Shown here: piece by piece, positions 1-11,429 of the stretch
Numbering within the stretch: the first letter of the stretch is position 1
Layout of the letters: each line of letters starts with the position of its first letter
Source: Amia ocellicauda
Taxonomy: Eukaryota; Chordata; Actinopteri; Amiiformes; Amiidae
NCBI RefSeq assembly: GCF_036373705.1
Contig: NW_027102725.1
Coordinates: 62,001 to 126,000 of the forward strand
Length of the DNA stretch: 64,000 nt
Direction of reading: 5' to 3'
Notes under the pieces: generated by a model
The model's input: only the letters and a program-made list of their open reading frames with translations
Told to the model about the DNA's origin: nothing
Database searches by the model: none
Program-made: the position numbers and the translations under genes

Positions 1-151
1 TGTGCGTGTGATATTAGTTTTAGCAGCCTGTTGCCATTCAGGTGAGACAATACCTAGTAAATCCTTTTTTTTTTTTTTCATGTTGGTGCGCCGCGAAGGT
101 TTTTGGTCTCAGCAAAGTGTGCCGTGGCATTACAACGCTTGGGAACCACTG
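1..151. mobile_element. hAT element, right end only (cut by window start)
   Basis: This is the right terminus of the element shared by all units. Read on the minus strand it begins CAGTGGTTCCCAAGCG and runs into the long T/A tract. It is followed at 152-159 by the target copy GCTTGGCT. Confidence 0.85.
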
Positions 152-658
152 GCTTGGCTTGTTGGGCATCCAGGTATGCACTGAGATTACGATCGGCACG
201 ATGATTGTCGTTCTCAGGAGAATTGTGTTTCTTTGCTGATCACGTTCTCTGTCGCTTTTTACACAGTTCTTACAAGTGGCACATTGGGGATGAGGAGCAG
301 AGCATGCTGACACGCATAGCTGTGGACTTCTGCATGGCATGGGGCCACAGGTCATTCCAAGTATTTCAAGACGCCTGCAAATGTGTGGACACGTTGTGTT
401 GGCCCAACCCTCACAGATTGTGCCAAGTCAAGTAGAGATGCATGTTGTGCTGTTCTAAAGTGACACGTCGTCAACGGCAAAAACATCTCTCAGAGTTCCT
501 GGCTTGACTTGCCTCTGGAAGACAACACTTGCCCAGGCTGGATATTTGCCGAAAGAAGCAAAGAGGACTAGACACCTTGCCTAGACGCAACTGCATATTT
601 CATTGTCACCTGGAAGGCCATCCAGGCTTTTCACCATTATGGCCCTCGGTCAACATGG

Positions 659-731
659 CGCCCAAACAGGGACTCGAACCCTGGACCCTCAGATTAAAAG
701 TCTGATGCTCTACCGGCTGAGCTACCCGGAC
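659..731 (-). tRNA. tRNA-Lys(UUU), weakened copy (unit 1)
   Basis: A 73-nt cloverleaf with anticodon TTT in loop CTTTTAA. Boxes A (TAGCTCAGCCGG) and B (GGTTCGAGTCC) are intact. Two changes from the array consensus turn acceptor pairs 2-71 and 5-68 into wobble pairs. With the wobbles already present at 6-67 and 7-66, four of the seven acceptor pairs are weak. It may be a poorly working gene or an early pseudogene. Confidence 0.75.
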
Positions 732-966
732 TTCAGTGAAGTGCTTCACAATGTGTTGGCTTCATGATTGTTCCAGACCGCTTTCTGGCCGGTTTAGAAA
801 ACTGGGCTCAGGGTGAAAAGGGTCACATGCATATGAGATGTTTGGGCAATGCGAGTTTTCCACTGCAAATCCGAATTTCCGGTGTTTTCTCCTTGTCCTC
901 ATGCAATTCCAATGGCTTGACATTTGGGAGCTCGTCCAAAACCGATGTCAAACCATAATCACGCCT

Positions 967-1040
967 TCCTTCGAGCGACCTAAGGATGCCCGCTGCCTGA
1001 AACCTACAGTCCTCCGCTCTACCAACTGAGCTATCGAAGG
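967..1040 (-). pseudogene. tRNA-Tyr(GUA) pseudogene (unit 1)
   Basis: The 5' half, anticodon GTA and intron match the Tyr genes of the other units. About 15 nt covering the 3' side of the T arm and its loop are missing, including box B. Without box B it should not recruit TFIIIC properly or fold as a tRNA. Confidence 0.85.
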
Positions 1041-1110
1041 GAAACTTCTCAACGTCTTCCCCTGGCAGTCTCAATGGCCGTGCAAAGCCAAAAAGCACCG
1101 TGGCTTGGCT

Positions 1111-3785
1111 CAGTGGTTTTCAACCCGTGTGCCGTGAGGACTACCCAATTGTGTCGTGAGATTTTTATCCCCTGAAAAATATTATGTCATTTTGTTTGGT
1201 CAACTTCATAAATCTTGTATCAAATCAAACTTATTCAAATGTGTGAAAATATTACATTTATACATCACCTGTAGAAAGCGTTTCATAACTGAAATGTTGT
1301 GTTTGCCGGACTGAACGCACACCTACACTGAGTTGCAGTGCTATCAGTTGTATCGTAAGGTACACTTATAAATTTCAATTTAAGAAGTGAATTTATAGTA
1401 TCACCTTATCACGAATCCTGGAATCTTGTAGAACTCAATTTCTGTGATAATTGGACACAGACACCAATTCCAAAGATATAAATTGTTAAATTTATTCAAA
1501 AACAAAGACTAAATGTAGCACTACACTAATTATACAAAAGGGAAAAGCTAATTAAAATTCAACTCTAGATCAACAAATCAAAGACAAATCACTTCCGTGA
1601 CCAAATCAAAGACCATGGGATCGCATATGATAACACACAAATCGTTAAACAAAAAAGGTTATAAACACATTAACTACAATACCGGTTAGTAAGACGAAGG
1701 TGAGTCTCTCGTTAGTATTGTTAGTCAGACATTAAATAACTACGCAGGTTAGTATTTATGTCAGGTAACTTCTCGTTATATATATATCAGTCTCATTTAC
1801 GTTTAGGTGCCGAGAAAGATCCTATCGTTACTTGTTACCACAATTTCCCTTAACTGATTATTATTCAATGATCAAGGATAGGCAGGGCCACCAATAATCT
1901 AACGTCTATTGACTTGTGTCAATTTCAGACTAAACAGTTAAACAGGAATGAGAAGATATTTCTCGGGGTTGACAGATTTTATTTCTAAAATTATCAACAA
2001 AACAGTTTAATGCAACACACATTTATATTTAAGAAAACTAAATGATATTACACATTCTAGAGTTTTGAATCACAGAATAACATTTCTAATTGATTTCTCA
2101 AATGTCATGAATCATGAACTCCAAACTGTTAAACTTATCTGAACTTCGTCGCAGAGAGGCCTCTCTGTCTTCGGGCTCAGATCACAGCACACGGCACATG
2201 GTCCGTGTGGTTTGGAACAAAGGCAGTGCGGTTCGGCTTTGTCCGAGAACTTCCACTCAGTCGATGCACCTGGAAATTGGGGTTTCGCGAAATTAGAGTC
2301 TTTTCCAAACAGATTTTCCACTGGTTTGAAGGCTCCAAGGTTGTGCACAAAATCTTCTTTGTAAGCAGGGTTCCACCGTACTTACTTGAAGACAAAGTCT
2401 TTGAGGAAAGCAGGGCCCTGTTCGTTCCAAGGGTCAAGTTTCTTAAGACTCAAATAGCTATTTAAATGACTGAACACTTTCATATACATTCGACTTACTC
2501 AATTGTCCAGCTGTAAAACTCCACTGATCAGGTGGGCACAGGCGGGCATGCGCAGTCTGTAAAGTTCTTTATTTAGTAAAGTCCTTTAAAAGAATTCTTC
2601 GTACGGCTCAATCTCCTTCTCCCAGTTTAACTCTTCTGTTGCCGGCAAAGACTTGGTTGGTTTCTGGTTCCGGTTCGGGCAACAGAGCTACAGGTTGAGC
2701 TGTGGCAGCGAGTTACTGGTTCAGGTGAGAGAGAAAAAGAGAGAGAGAGAGAGCGAGAGAGAGAGACTGTGCACTGTTCCTTATAGTCTGTCAGATCAAT
2801 AGGTGATTGGTTCTTGAGTTCTTGAGATTGGATTTCGGTTTCAGCCCCCAGTGTCCTAATGGAGGGGGGCTTGATTTATGACTGATGTCAATCCATGCCA
2901 TCTTTTGGAAATGCCGGTTGGCCCGGGTTCGTAGCTCTATGTCGGGATTTCGGCTCTCGTCCACTTCAAAGAGTTTTTATCACCTACAGGCCCCTTTCTC
3001 CAGACATCTCATAGCAGGATTCAACCTATTTGGCCTCTTCTCGGTGCCATCCTCCCCAAAACTGTCACTTTGATGCAAACCAGTTCCAAGCTGATGAGCA
3101 AAGGAAATCTGATAACTTTGGGGGTGGAGAGGTCTTCTTTAGATCAGTGCTTCAGCTCAGAGCCCGAATGCTCTTATCAAAATACACCCAACATAATGCT
3201 ACACAGTGGAACTGCAAGGCAATTGATTAAAGGGACATGTGGTGAATTCCTTTTTATCTTTATACTGTTGTTGGATGTCTCCTGTTCCTCTAAGTCTCAT
3301 TTGGCCTTGGTTTTCCCCCTCTGTGTTGAATAATCGGGCTCTAAATAGCCCCGGCGTTTCTCCTGCAGTTCTTCGTTCTTTCCACTGCTAGCGCTGCCTT
3401 TGTGCAGCTTGTTATAGGATATTGTGAACTGAACCTATTTTGCTGTGAATTTATATTTACTGCGAATAGTTTATTGTGGCTGGTCTTGGTCTGTCTGCAC
3501 TAAATAAATGATTTGTATCAAGGGATTATTTAGTTTGTCTGTGTACTTTTTTACCTAACCACTAAGGGCCACTCCTTGCACTTCACACATTTGCCCTTTT
3601 AATTACTCCCTTACTGACATACTTTAACATGCAATGTGCGTGTGATAATAGTTTTAGCAGCCTGTTGCCATTCAGGTGAGACAATACCTAGTAAATCCTT
3701 TTTTTTTTTTTTCATGTTGGTGCGCCGCGAAGGTTTTTGGTCTCAGCAAAGTGTGCCGTGGCATTACAACGCTTGGGAACCACTG
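1111..3785. mobile_element. hAT-superfamily non-autonomous DNA transposon, copy 1 (complete)
   Basis: The left end reads CAGTGGTTTTCAACCCGTG; the right end, read inward on the minus strand, reads CAGTGGTTCCCAAGCG. The inverted ends share CAGTGGTT and nearby GTGCCG/GGCAC wording typical of vertebrate hAT termini. The copy is flanked by a perfect 8-bp duplication GCTTGGCT (1103-1110 and 3786-3793); 8 bp is the hAT hallmark. Its 2675 bp encode no recognisable transposase, so it must have been moved in trans. Inside lie an AT-rich left arm, a minus-strand stretch with a TATA-like box and a distant AATAAA, a (GA)n tract at 2728-2766, and a poly-T tract near the right end. The insertion splits the tRNA cassette repeat and is present in every unit, so it predates the amplification. 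Confidence 0.88.
1475..2790 (-). promoter_or_regulatory. Possible minus-strand transcription unit or LTR-like remnant inside the hAT element
   Basis: On the minus strand, CTATAAGG lies at 2779-2786 and the next good AATAAA is at 1491-1496, followed by a T/G-rich stretch. No long frame lies between them; the longest runs of about 80 codons have no recognisable family. The arrangement (TATA box, long leader, poly(A) signal) would fit a captured solo LTR with a long R region or a non-coding transcript. It recurs in all units. This is an inference from spacing only. Confidence 0.25.
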
Positions 3786-4292
3786 GCTTGGCTTGTTGGG
3801 CATCCAGGTATGCACTGAGATTACGATCGGCACGATGATTGTCGTTCTCAGGAGAATTGTGTTTCTTTGCTGATCACGTTCTCTGTCGCTTTTTACACAG
3901 TTCTTACAAGTGGCACATTGGGGATGAGGAGCAGAGCATGCTGACACGCATAGCTGTGGACTTCTGCATGGCATGGGGCCACAGGTCATTCCAAGTATTT
4001 CAAGACGCCTGCAAATGTGTGGACACGTTGTGTTGGCCCAACCCTCACAGATTGTGCCAAGTCAAGTAGAGATGCATGTTGTGCTGTTCTAAAGTGACAC
4101 GTCGTCAACGGCAAAAACATCTCTCAGAGTTCCTGGCTTGACTTGCCTCTGGAAGACAACACTTGCCCAGGCTGGATATTTGCCGAAAGAAGCAAAGAGG
4201 ACTAGACACCTTGCCTAGACGCAACTGCATATTTCATTGTCACCTGGAAGGCCATCCAGGCTTTTCACCATCATGGCCCTCGGTCAACAAGG

Positions 4293-4365
4293 CGCCCGAA
4301 CAGAGACTCGAACCCTGGACCCTCAGATTAAAAGTCTGATGCTCTACCGGCTGAGCTACCCGGGC
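4293..4365 (-). tRNA. tRNA-Lys(UUU) (unit 2)
   Basis: Complete 73-nt cloverleaf with a full acceptor stem and anticodon TTT. One change from consensus turns the last C of box B to T (GGTTCGAGTCT), giving a G-U pair in the T stem. It may be transcribed less well but should still fold. It lies about 0.22 kb downstream of tRNA-Tyr on the same strand. Confidence 0.85.
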
Positions 4366-4584
4366 TTCAGTGAAGTGCTTCATGATTGTTCCAGACCGCT
4401 TTCTGGCCGGTTTAGAAAACTGGGCTCAGGGTGAAAAGGGTCACATGCATATGAGATGTTTGGGCAATGCGAGTTCTCCACAGCAAATCCAAATTTCCGG
4501 TGTTTTCTCCTTGTCCTCATGCAATTCCAATGGCTTGACATTTGGGAGCTCGTCCAAAACCGATGTCAAACCATAATCACGCCT

Positions 4585-4673
4585 TCCTTCGAGCCTGAAT
4601 TGAACCAGCGACCTAAGGATGCCCGCTGCCTGAAACCTACAGTCCTCCGCTATACCAACTGAGCTATCGAAGG
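4585..4673 (-). tRNA. tRNA-Tyr(GUA) with intron, impaired copy (unit 2)
   Basis: 89 nt including a 16-nt intron one base 3' of the anticodon GTA. Two changes from consensus break a D-stem pair and a T-stem pair, and the second also alters box B. It is probably a weak gene or pseudogene. A T4 run on the minus strand (4556-4559) lies 25 nt past the 3' end and fits a Pol III terminator. Confidence 0.75.
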
Positions 4674-4743
4674 GAAGCTTCTCACCGTCTTCCCCTGGCA
4701 GTCTCAGTGGCCGTGCAAAGCCAAGAAGCACCGTGGCTTGGCT

Positions 4744-6368
4744 CAGTGGTTTTCAACCCGTGTGCCGTGAGGACTACCCAATTGTGTCGTGAGATTTTTA
4801 TCCCCTGAAAAATATTATGTCATTTTGTTTGGTCAACTTCATAAATCTTGTATCAAATCAAACTTATTCAAATGTGTGAAAATATTACATTTATACATCA
4901 CCTGTAGAAAGCGTTTCATAACTGAAATGTTGTGTTTGCCGGACTGAACGCACACCTACACTGAGTTGCAGTGCTATCAGTTGTATCGTAAGGTACACTT
5001 ATAAATTTCAATTTAAGAAGTGAATTTATAGTATCACCTTATCACGAATCCTGGAATCTTGTAGAACTCAATTTCTGTAATAATTGGACACAGACACCAA
5101 TTCCAAAGATATAAATTGTTAAATTTATTCAAAACCAAAGACTAAATGTAGCACTACACTAATTATACAAAAGGGAAAAGCTAATTAAAATTCAACTCTA
5201 GATCAACAAATCAAAGACAAATCACTTCCGTGACCAAATCAAAGACCATGGGATCGCATATGATAACACACAAATCGTTAAACAAAAAAGGTTATAAACA
5301 CATTAACTACAATACCGGTTAGTAAGACGAAGGTGAGTCTCTCGTTAGTATTGTTAGTCAGACATTAAATAACTACGCAGGTTAGTATTTATGTCAGGTA
5401 ACTTCTCGTTATATATATATCAGTCTCATTTACGTTTAGGTGCCGAGAAAGATCCTATCGTTACTTGTTACCACAATTTCCCTTAACTGATTATTATTCA
5501 ATGATCATGGATAGGCAGGGACACCAATTATCTAACGTCTATTGACTTGTGTCAATTTCAGACTAAACAGTTAAACAGGAATGAGAAGATATTTCTCGGG
5601 GTTGACAGATTTTATTTCTAAAATTATCAACAAAACAGTTTAATGCAACACACATTTATATTTAAGAAAACTAAATGATATTACACATTCTAGAGTTATG
5701 AATCACAGAATAACATTTCTAATTGATTTCTCAAATGTCATGAATCATGAACTCCAAACTGTTAAACTTATCTGAACTTCGTCGCAGAGAGGCCTCTCTG
5801 TCTTCGGGCTCAGATCACAGCACACGGCACATGGTCCGTGTGGTTTGGAACAAAGGCAGTGCGGTTCGGCTTTGTCCAAGAACTTCCACTCAGTCGATGC
5901 AGCTGGAAGTTGGGGTTTCGCGAAATTAGAGTCTTTTCCAAACAGATTTTCCACTGGTTTGAAGGCTCCAAGGTTGTGCACAAAATCTTCTTTGTAAGCA
6001 GGGTTCCACCGTAGTTACTTGAAGACAAAGTCTTTGAGGAAAGCAGGGCCCTGTTCGTTCCAAGGGTCAAGTTTCTTAAGACTCAAATAGCTATTTAAAT
6101 GACTGAACACTTTCATATACATTCGACTTACTCAATTGTCCAGCTGTAAAACTCCACTGATCAGGTGGGCACAGGCGGGCATGCGCAGTCTGTAAAGTTC
6201 TTTATTTAATAAAGTCCTTTAAAAGAATTCTTCGTACGGCTCAATCTCCTTCTCCCAGTTTAACTCTTCTGTTGCCGGCAAAGACTTGGTTGGTTTCTGG
6301 TTCCGGTTCGGGCAACAGAGCTACTGGTTGAACTGTGGCAGCGAGTTACTGGTTCAGGTGAGAGAGAA

Positions 6369-6409
<41 letters not shown>

Positions 6410-7428
6410 CTGTGCACTGTTCCTTATAGTCTGTCAGATCAATAGGTGATTGGTTCTTGAGTTCTTGAGATTGGATTTCGGTTTCAGCCCCCAGTGTCCT
6501 AATGGAGGGGGGCTTGATTTATGACTGATGTCAATCCATGCCATCTTTTGGAAATGCCGGTTGGCCCGGGTTCGTAGCTCTATGTCGGGATTTCGGCTCT
6601 CGTCCACTTCAAAGAGTTTTTATCACCTACAGGCCCCTTTCTCCAGACATCTCATAGCAGGATTCAACCTATTTGGCCTCTTCTCGGTGCCATCCTCCCC
6701 AAAACTGTCACTTTGATGCAAACCAGTTCCAAGCTGATGAGCAAAGGAAATCTGATAACTTTGGGGGTGGAGAGGTCTTCTTTAGATCAGTGCTTCAGCT
6801 CAGAGCCCAAATGCTCTTATCAAAATACACCCAACATAATGCTACACAGTGGAACTGCAAGGCAATTGATTAAAGGGACATGTGGTGAATTCCTTTTTAT
6901 CTTTATACTGTTGTTGGATGTCTCCTGTTCCTCTAAGTCTCATTTGGCCTTGGTTTTCCCCCTCTGTGTTGAATAATCGGGCTCTAAATAGCCCCGGCGT
7001 TTCTCCTGCAGTTCTTCGTTCTTTCCACTGCTAGCGCTGCCTTTGTGCAGCTTGTTATAGGATATTGTGAACTGAACCTATTTTGCTGTGAATTTATATT
7101 TACTGCGAATAGTTTATTGTGGCTGGTCTTGGTCTGTCTGCACTAAATAAATGATATGTATCAAGGGATTATTTAGTTTGTCTGTGTACTTTTTTACTTA
7201 ACCACTAAGGGCCACTCCTTGCACTTCACACATTTGCCCTTTTAATTACTCCCTTACTGACATACTTTAACATGCAATGTGCGTGTGATAATAGCTTTAG
7301 CAGCCTGTTGCCATTCAGGTGAGACAATACCTAGTAAATCCTTTTTTTTTTTTTTCATGTTGGTGCGCCGCGAAGGTTTTTGGTCTCAGCAAAGTGTGCC
7401 GTGGCATTACAACGCTTGGGAACCACTG
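4744..7428. mobile_element. hAT element, copy 2 (complete)
   Basis: Same ends as copy 1, with target copies GCTTGGCT at 4736-4743 and 7429-7436. Length 2685 bp. The (GA)n tract (6361-6409) is one of the longest in the array. Confidence 0.87.
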
Positions 7429-7935
7429 GCTTGGCTTGTTGGGCATCCAGGTATGCACTGAGATTACGATCGGCACGATGATTGTCGTTCTCAGGAGAAT
7501 TGTGTTTCTTTGCTGATCACGTTCTCTGTCGCTTTTTATACAGTTCTTACAAGTAGCACATTGGGGATGAGGAGCAGAGCATGCTGACACGCATAGCTGT
7601 GGACTTCTGCATGGCATGGGGCCACAGGTCATTCCAAGTATTTCAAGACGCCTGCAAATGTGTGGACACGTTGTGTTGGCCCAACCCTCACAGATTGTGC
7701 CAAATCAAGTAGAGATGCATGTTGTGCTGTTCTAAAGTGACACGTCGTCAACGGCAAAAACATCTCTCAGAGTTCCTGGCTTGACTTGCCTCTGGAAGAC
7801 AACACTTGCCCAGGCTGGATATTTGACGAAAGAAGCAAAGAGGACTAGACACCTTGCCTAGACGCAACTGCATATTTCATTGTCACCTGGAAGGCCATCC
7901 AGGCTTTTCACCATCATGGCCCTCGGTCAACAAGG

Positions 7936-7989
7936 CGCCCGAACAGGGACTCGAACCCTGGACCCTCAGATTAAAAGTCTGATGCTCTA
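7936..7989 (-). pseudogene. tRNA-Lys 3' half, cut by the unit deletion (unit 3)
   Basis: The anticodon arm, T arm and 3' acceptor strand remain. The D arm and the 5' acceptor strand are lost at the junction 7989/7990, where the sequence jumps into the interior of the hAT left arm. Box A is gone. Confidence 0.9.
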
Positions 7990-9092
7990 ACACACAAATC
8001 GTTAAACAAAAAAGGTTATAAACACATTAACTACAATACCGGTTAGTAAGACGAAGGTGAGTCTCTCGTTAGTATTGTTAGTCAGACATTAAATAACTAC
8101 GCAGGTTAGTATTTATGTCAGGTAACTTCTCGTTATATATATATCAGTCTCATTTACGTTTAGGTGCCGAGAAAGATCCTATCGTTACTTGTTACCACAA
8201 TTTCCCTTAACTGATTATTATTCAATGATCAAGGATAGGCAGGGCCACCAATAATCTAACGTCTATTGACTTGTGTCAATTTCAGACTAAACAGTTAAAC
8301 AGGAATGAGAAGATATTTCTCGGGGTTGACAGATTTTATTTCTAAAATTATCAACAAAACAGTTTAATGCAACACACATTTATATTTAAGAAAACGAAAT
8401 GATATTACACATTCTAGAGTTTTGAATCACAGAATAACATTTCTAATTGATTTCTCAAATGTCATGAATCATGAACTCCAAACTGTTAAACTTATCTGAA
8501 CTTCGTCGCAGAGAGGCCTCTCTGTCTTCGGGCTCAGATCACAGCACACGGCATATGGTCCGTGTGGTTTGGAACAAAGGCAGTGCGGTTCGGCTTTGTC
8601 CAAGAACTTCCACTCAGTCGATGCACCTGGAAATTGGGGTTTCGCGAAATTAGAGTCTTTTCCAAACAGATTTTCCACTGGTTTGAAGGCTCCAAGGTTG
8701 TGCACAAAATCTTCTTTGTAAGCAGGGTTCCACCGTAGTTACTTGAAGACAAAGTCTTTGAGGAAAGCAGGGCCCTGTTCGTTCCAAGGGTCAAGTTTCT
8801 TAAGACTCAAATAGCTATTTAAATGACTGAACACTTTCATATACATTCGACTTACTCAATTGTCCAGCTGTAAAACTCCACTGATCAGGTGGGCACAGGC
8901 GGGCATGCGCAGTCTGTAAAGTTCTTTCTTTAATATAGTCCTTTAATAGAATTCTTCGTACGGCTCAATCTACTTCTCCCAGTTTAACTCTTCTGTTGCC
9001 GGCAAAGACTTGGTTGGTTTCTGGTTCCGGTTCGGGCAACAGAGCTACAGGTTGAGCTGTGGCAGCGAGTTACTGGTTCAGGTGAGAGAGAA

Positions 9093-9127
<35 letters not shown>

Positions 9128-10455
9128 CTGTGCACTGTTCCTTATAGTCTGTCAGATCAGTAGGTGATTGGTTCTTGAGTTCTTGAGATTGGATTTCGGT
9201 TTCAGCCCCCAGTGTCCTAATGGAGGGGGGCTTGATTTATGACTGATGTCAATCCATGCCATCATTTGGAAATGCCGGTTGGCCCGGGTTCGTAGCTCTA
9301 TGTCGGGATTTCGGCTCTCGTCCACTTCAAAGAGTTTTTATCACCTACAGGCCCCTTTCTCCAGACATCTCATAGCAGGATTCAACCTATTTGGCCTCTT
9401 CTCGGTGCCATCCTCCCCAAAACTGTCACTTTGATGCAAACCAGTTCCAAGCTGATGAGCAAAGGAAATCTGATAACTTTGGGGGTGAAGAGGTCTTCTT
9501 TAGATCAGTGCTTCAGCTCAGAGCCCAAATGCTCTTATCAAAATACACCCAACATAACGCTACACAGTGGAACTGCAAGGCAATTGATTAAAGGGACATG
9601 TGGTGAATTCCTTTTCATCTTTATACTGTTGTTGGATGTCTCCTGTTCCTCTAAGTCTCATTTGGCTTTGGTTTCCCCCCTCTGTGTTGAATAATCGGGA
9701 TCTAAATAGCCCCGGCGTTTCTTCTGCAGTTCTTCGTTCTTTCCACTGCTAGCGCTGCCTTTGTGAAGGCAGATGGTGCTTGTGAGAAGTCAACAGCATG
9801 TCCACCGAAAAGGGTGTCTGACTCCTGGTTTTGGATCCGGAAGGGTTGATAACAGACCGAAATGGTTACAATATGATACTGCTTAGATTAACTGTGGATA
9901 TGTATTGTGATCGTGCTCGGCTCAGGTGTGCGTTCAGTCTGCACACAAAACATTTCGGTCGCGAAACGTCTAATCAAATCGAATAAAATGGCGGGGATAG
10001 CATGTTTGATCCGTGTGCTATTGTTTCTCAACAATTGTAATGCCCTTTGTAACGTTTAACTACTTCGTTAAATACAGCTTGTTATAGGATATTGTGAACT
10101 GAACCTATTTTGCTGTGAATTTATATTTACTGCGAATAGTTTATTGTGGCTGGTCTTGGTCTGTCTGCACTAAATAAATGATTTGTATCAAGGGATTATT
10201 TAGTTTGTCTGTGTACTTTTTTACCTAACCACTAAGGGCCACTCCTTGCACTTCACACATTTGCCCTTTTAATTACTCCCTTACTGACATACTTTAACAT
10301 GCAATGTGCGTGTGATAATAGTTTTAGCAGCCTGTTGCCATTCAGGTGAGACAATACCTAGTAAATCCTTTTTTTTTTTTTTCATGTTGGTGCGCCGCGA
10401 AGGTTTTTGGTCTCAGCAAAGTGTGCCGTGGCATTACAACGCTTGGGAACCACTG
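7990..10455. mobile_element. hAT element, left end deleted, with 309-bp module (unit 3)
   Basis: The left terminus is removed by the deletion shared with units 5, 7, 8 and 10. The right end and target copy (10456-10463) are intact. The module lies at 9766-10074. Confidence 0.85.
9766..10074. repeat. 309-bp module present only in units 3, 5 and 10
   Basis: Inserted between '...cctttgtg' and 'cagcttgtta' relative to the other units, with no target duplication. The left border falls in the loop of a 7-bp hairpin (CTGCCTT-TGTG-AAGGCAG). Its middle resembles, in inverted orientation, the left arm of the element (about 1275-1340): both share GTGTGCGTTCAGTC and a nearby ACATTTC...GAAACG. A start codon at 9988 opens a 23-codon frame with a hydrophobic core like a signal peptide, then a stop. 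It may be ancestral element sequence lost from other units, or a gain in one short unit. Confidence 0.9.
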
Positions 10456-10962
10456 GCTTGGCTTGTTGGGCATCCAGGTATGCACTGAGATTACGATCGG
10501 CACGATGATTGTCGTTCTCAGGAGAATTGTGTTTCTTTGCTGATCATGTTCTCTGTCGCTTTTTACAAAGTTCTTACAAGTGGCACATTGGGGATGAGGA
10601 GCAGAGCATGCTGACACGCATAGCTGTGGACTTCTGCATGGCATGGGGCCACAGGTCATTCCAAGTATTTCAAGACGCCTGCAAATGTGTGGACACGTTG
10701 TGTTGGCCCAACCCTCACAGATTGTGCCAAGTCAAGTAGAGATGCATGTTGTGCTGTTCTAAAGTGACACGTCGTCAACGGCAAAAACATCTCTCAGAGT
10801 TCCTGGCTTGACTTGCCTCTGGAAGACAACACTTGCCCAGGCTGGATATTTGCCGAAAGAAGCAAAGAGGACTAGACACCTTGCCTAGACACAACTGCAT
10901 ATTTCATTGGCACCTGGAAGGCCATCCAGGCTTTTCACCATCATGGCCCTCGGTCAACAAGG

Positions 10963-11035
10963 CACCCGAACAGGGACTCGAACCCTGGACCCTCAGATTA
11001 AAAGTCTGATGCTCTACCGGCTGAGCTACCCGGGC
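10963..11035 (-). tRNA. tRNA-Lys(UUU) (unit 4)
   Basis: Complete 73-nt cloverleaf with anticodon TTT and consensus boxes A and B. One change makes the terminal acceptor pair 1-72 a G-U wobble. Confidence 0.9.
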
Positions 11036-11270
11036 TTCAGTGAAGTGCTTCACAATGTGTTGGCTTCATGATTGTTCCAGACCGCTTTCTGGCCGGTTTA
11101 GAAAACTGGGCTCAGGGTGAAAAGGGCCACATGCATATGAGATGTTTGGGCAATGCGAGTTCTCCACAGCAAATCCGAATTTCCGGTGTTTTCTCCTTGT
11201 CCTCATGCAATTCCAATGGCTTGACATTTGGGAGCTCGTCCAAAACCGATGTCAAACCATAATCACGCCT

Positions 11271-11359
11271 TCCTTCGAGCCGGAATTGAACCAGCGACCT
11301 AAGGATGCCCGCTGTCTGAAACCTACAGTCCTCCGCTCTACCAACTGAGCTATCGAAGG
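11271..11359 (-). tRNA. tRNA-Tyr(GUA) with 16-nt intron, intact (unit 4)
   Basis: The acceptor, D, anticodon and T stems all pair, and boxes A and B are consensus. The intron follows the base 3' of the GTA anticodon and differs from its neighbours by one base. A minus-strand T4 run lies about 25 nt past the 3' end. Confidence 0.93.
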
Positions 11360-11429
11360 GAAGATTCTCACCGTCTTCCCCTGGCAGTCTCAGTGGCCGT
11401 GCAAAGCCAAGAAGCACCGTGGCTTGGCT

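Noticed and set aside
180-245. Possible box C/D small nucleolar RNA in the cassette (cgatgattg ... ctgatc)
   Set aside because: The C and D box words are imperfect, there is no terminal stem, and no guide region could be justified.
38-355. Frames of 60-105 codons that repeat in every array unit (for example 38-355 minus and 2112-2348 minus)
   Set aside because: They overlap on both strands, cross the transposon end and poly-T tract, have no recognisable domains, and exist only because the units are near-identical.
9766-10074. 309-bp module as a classic transposon insertion
   Set aside because: No target duplication, no terminal inverted repeats and no tail; gain or loss cannot be told apart here.
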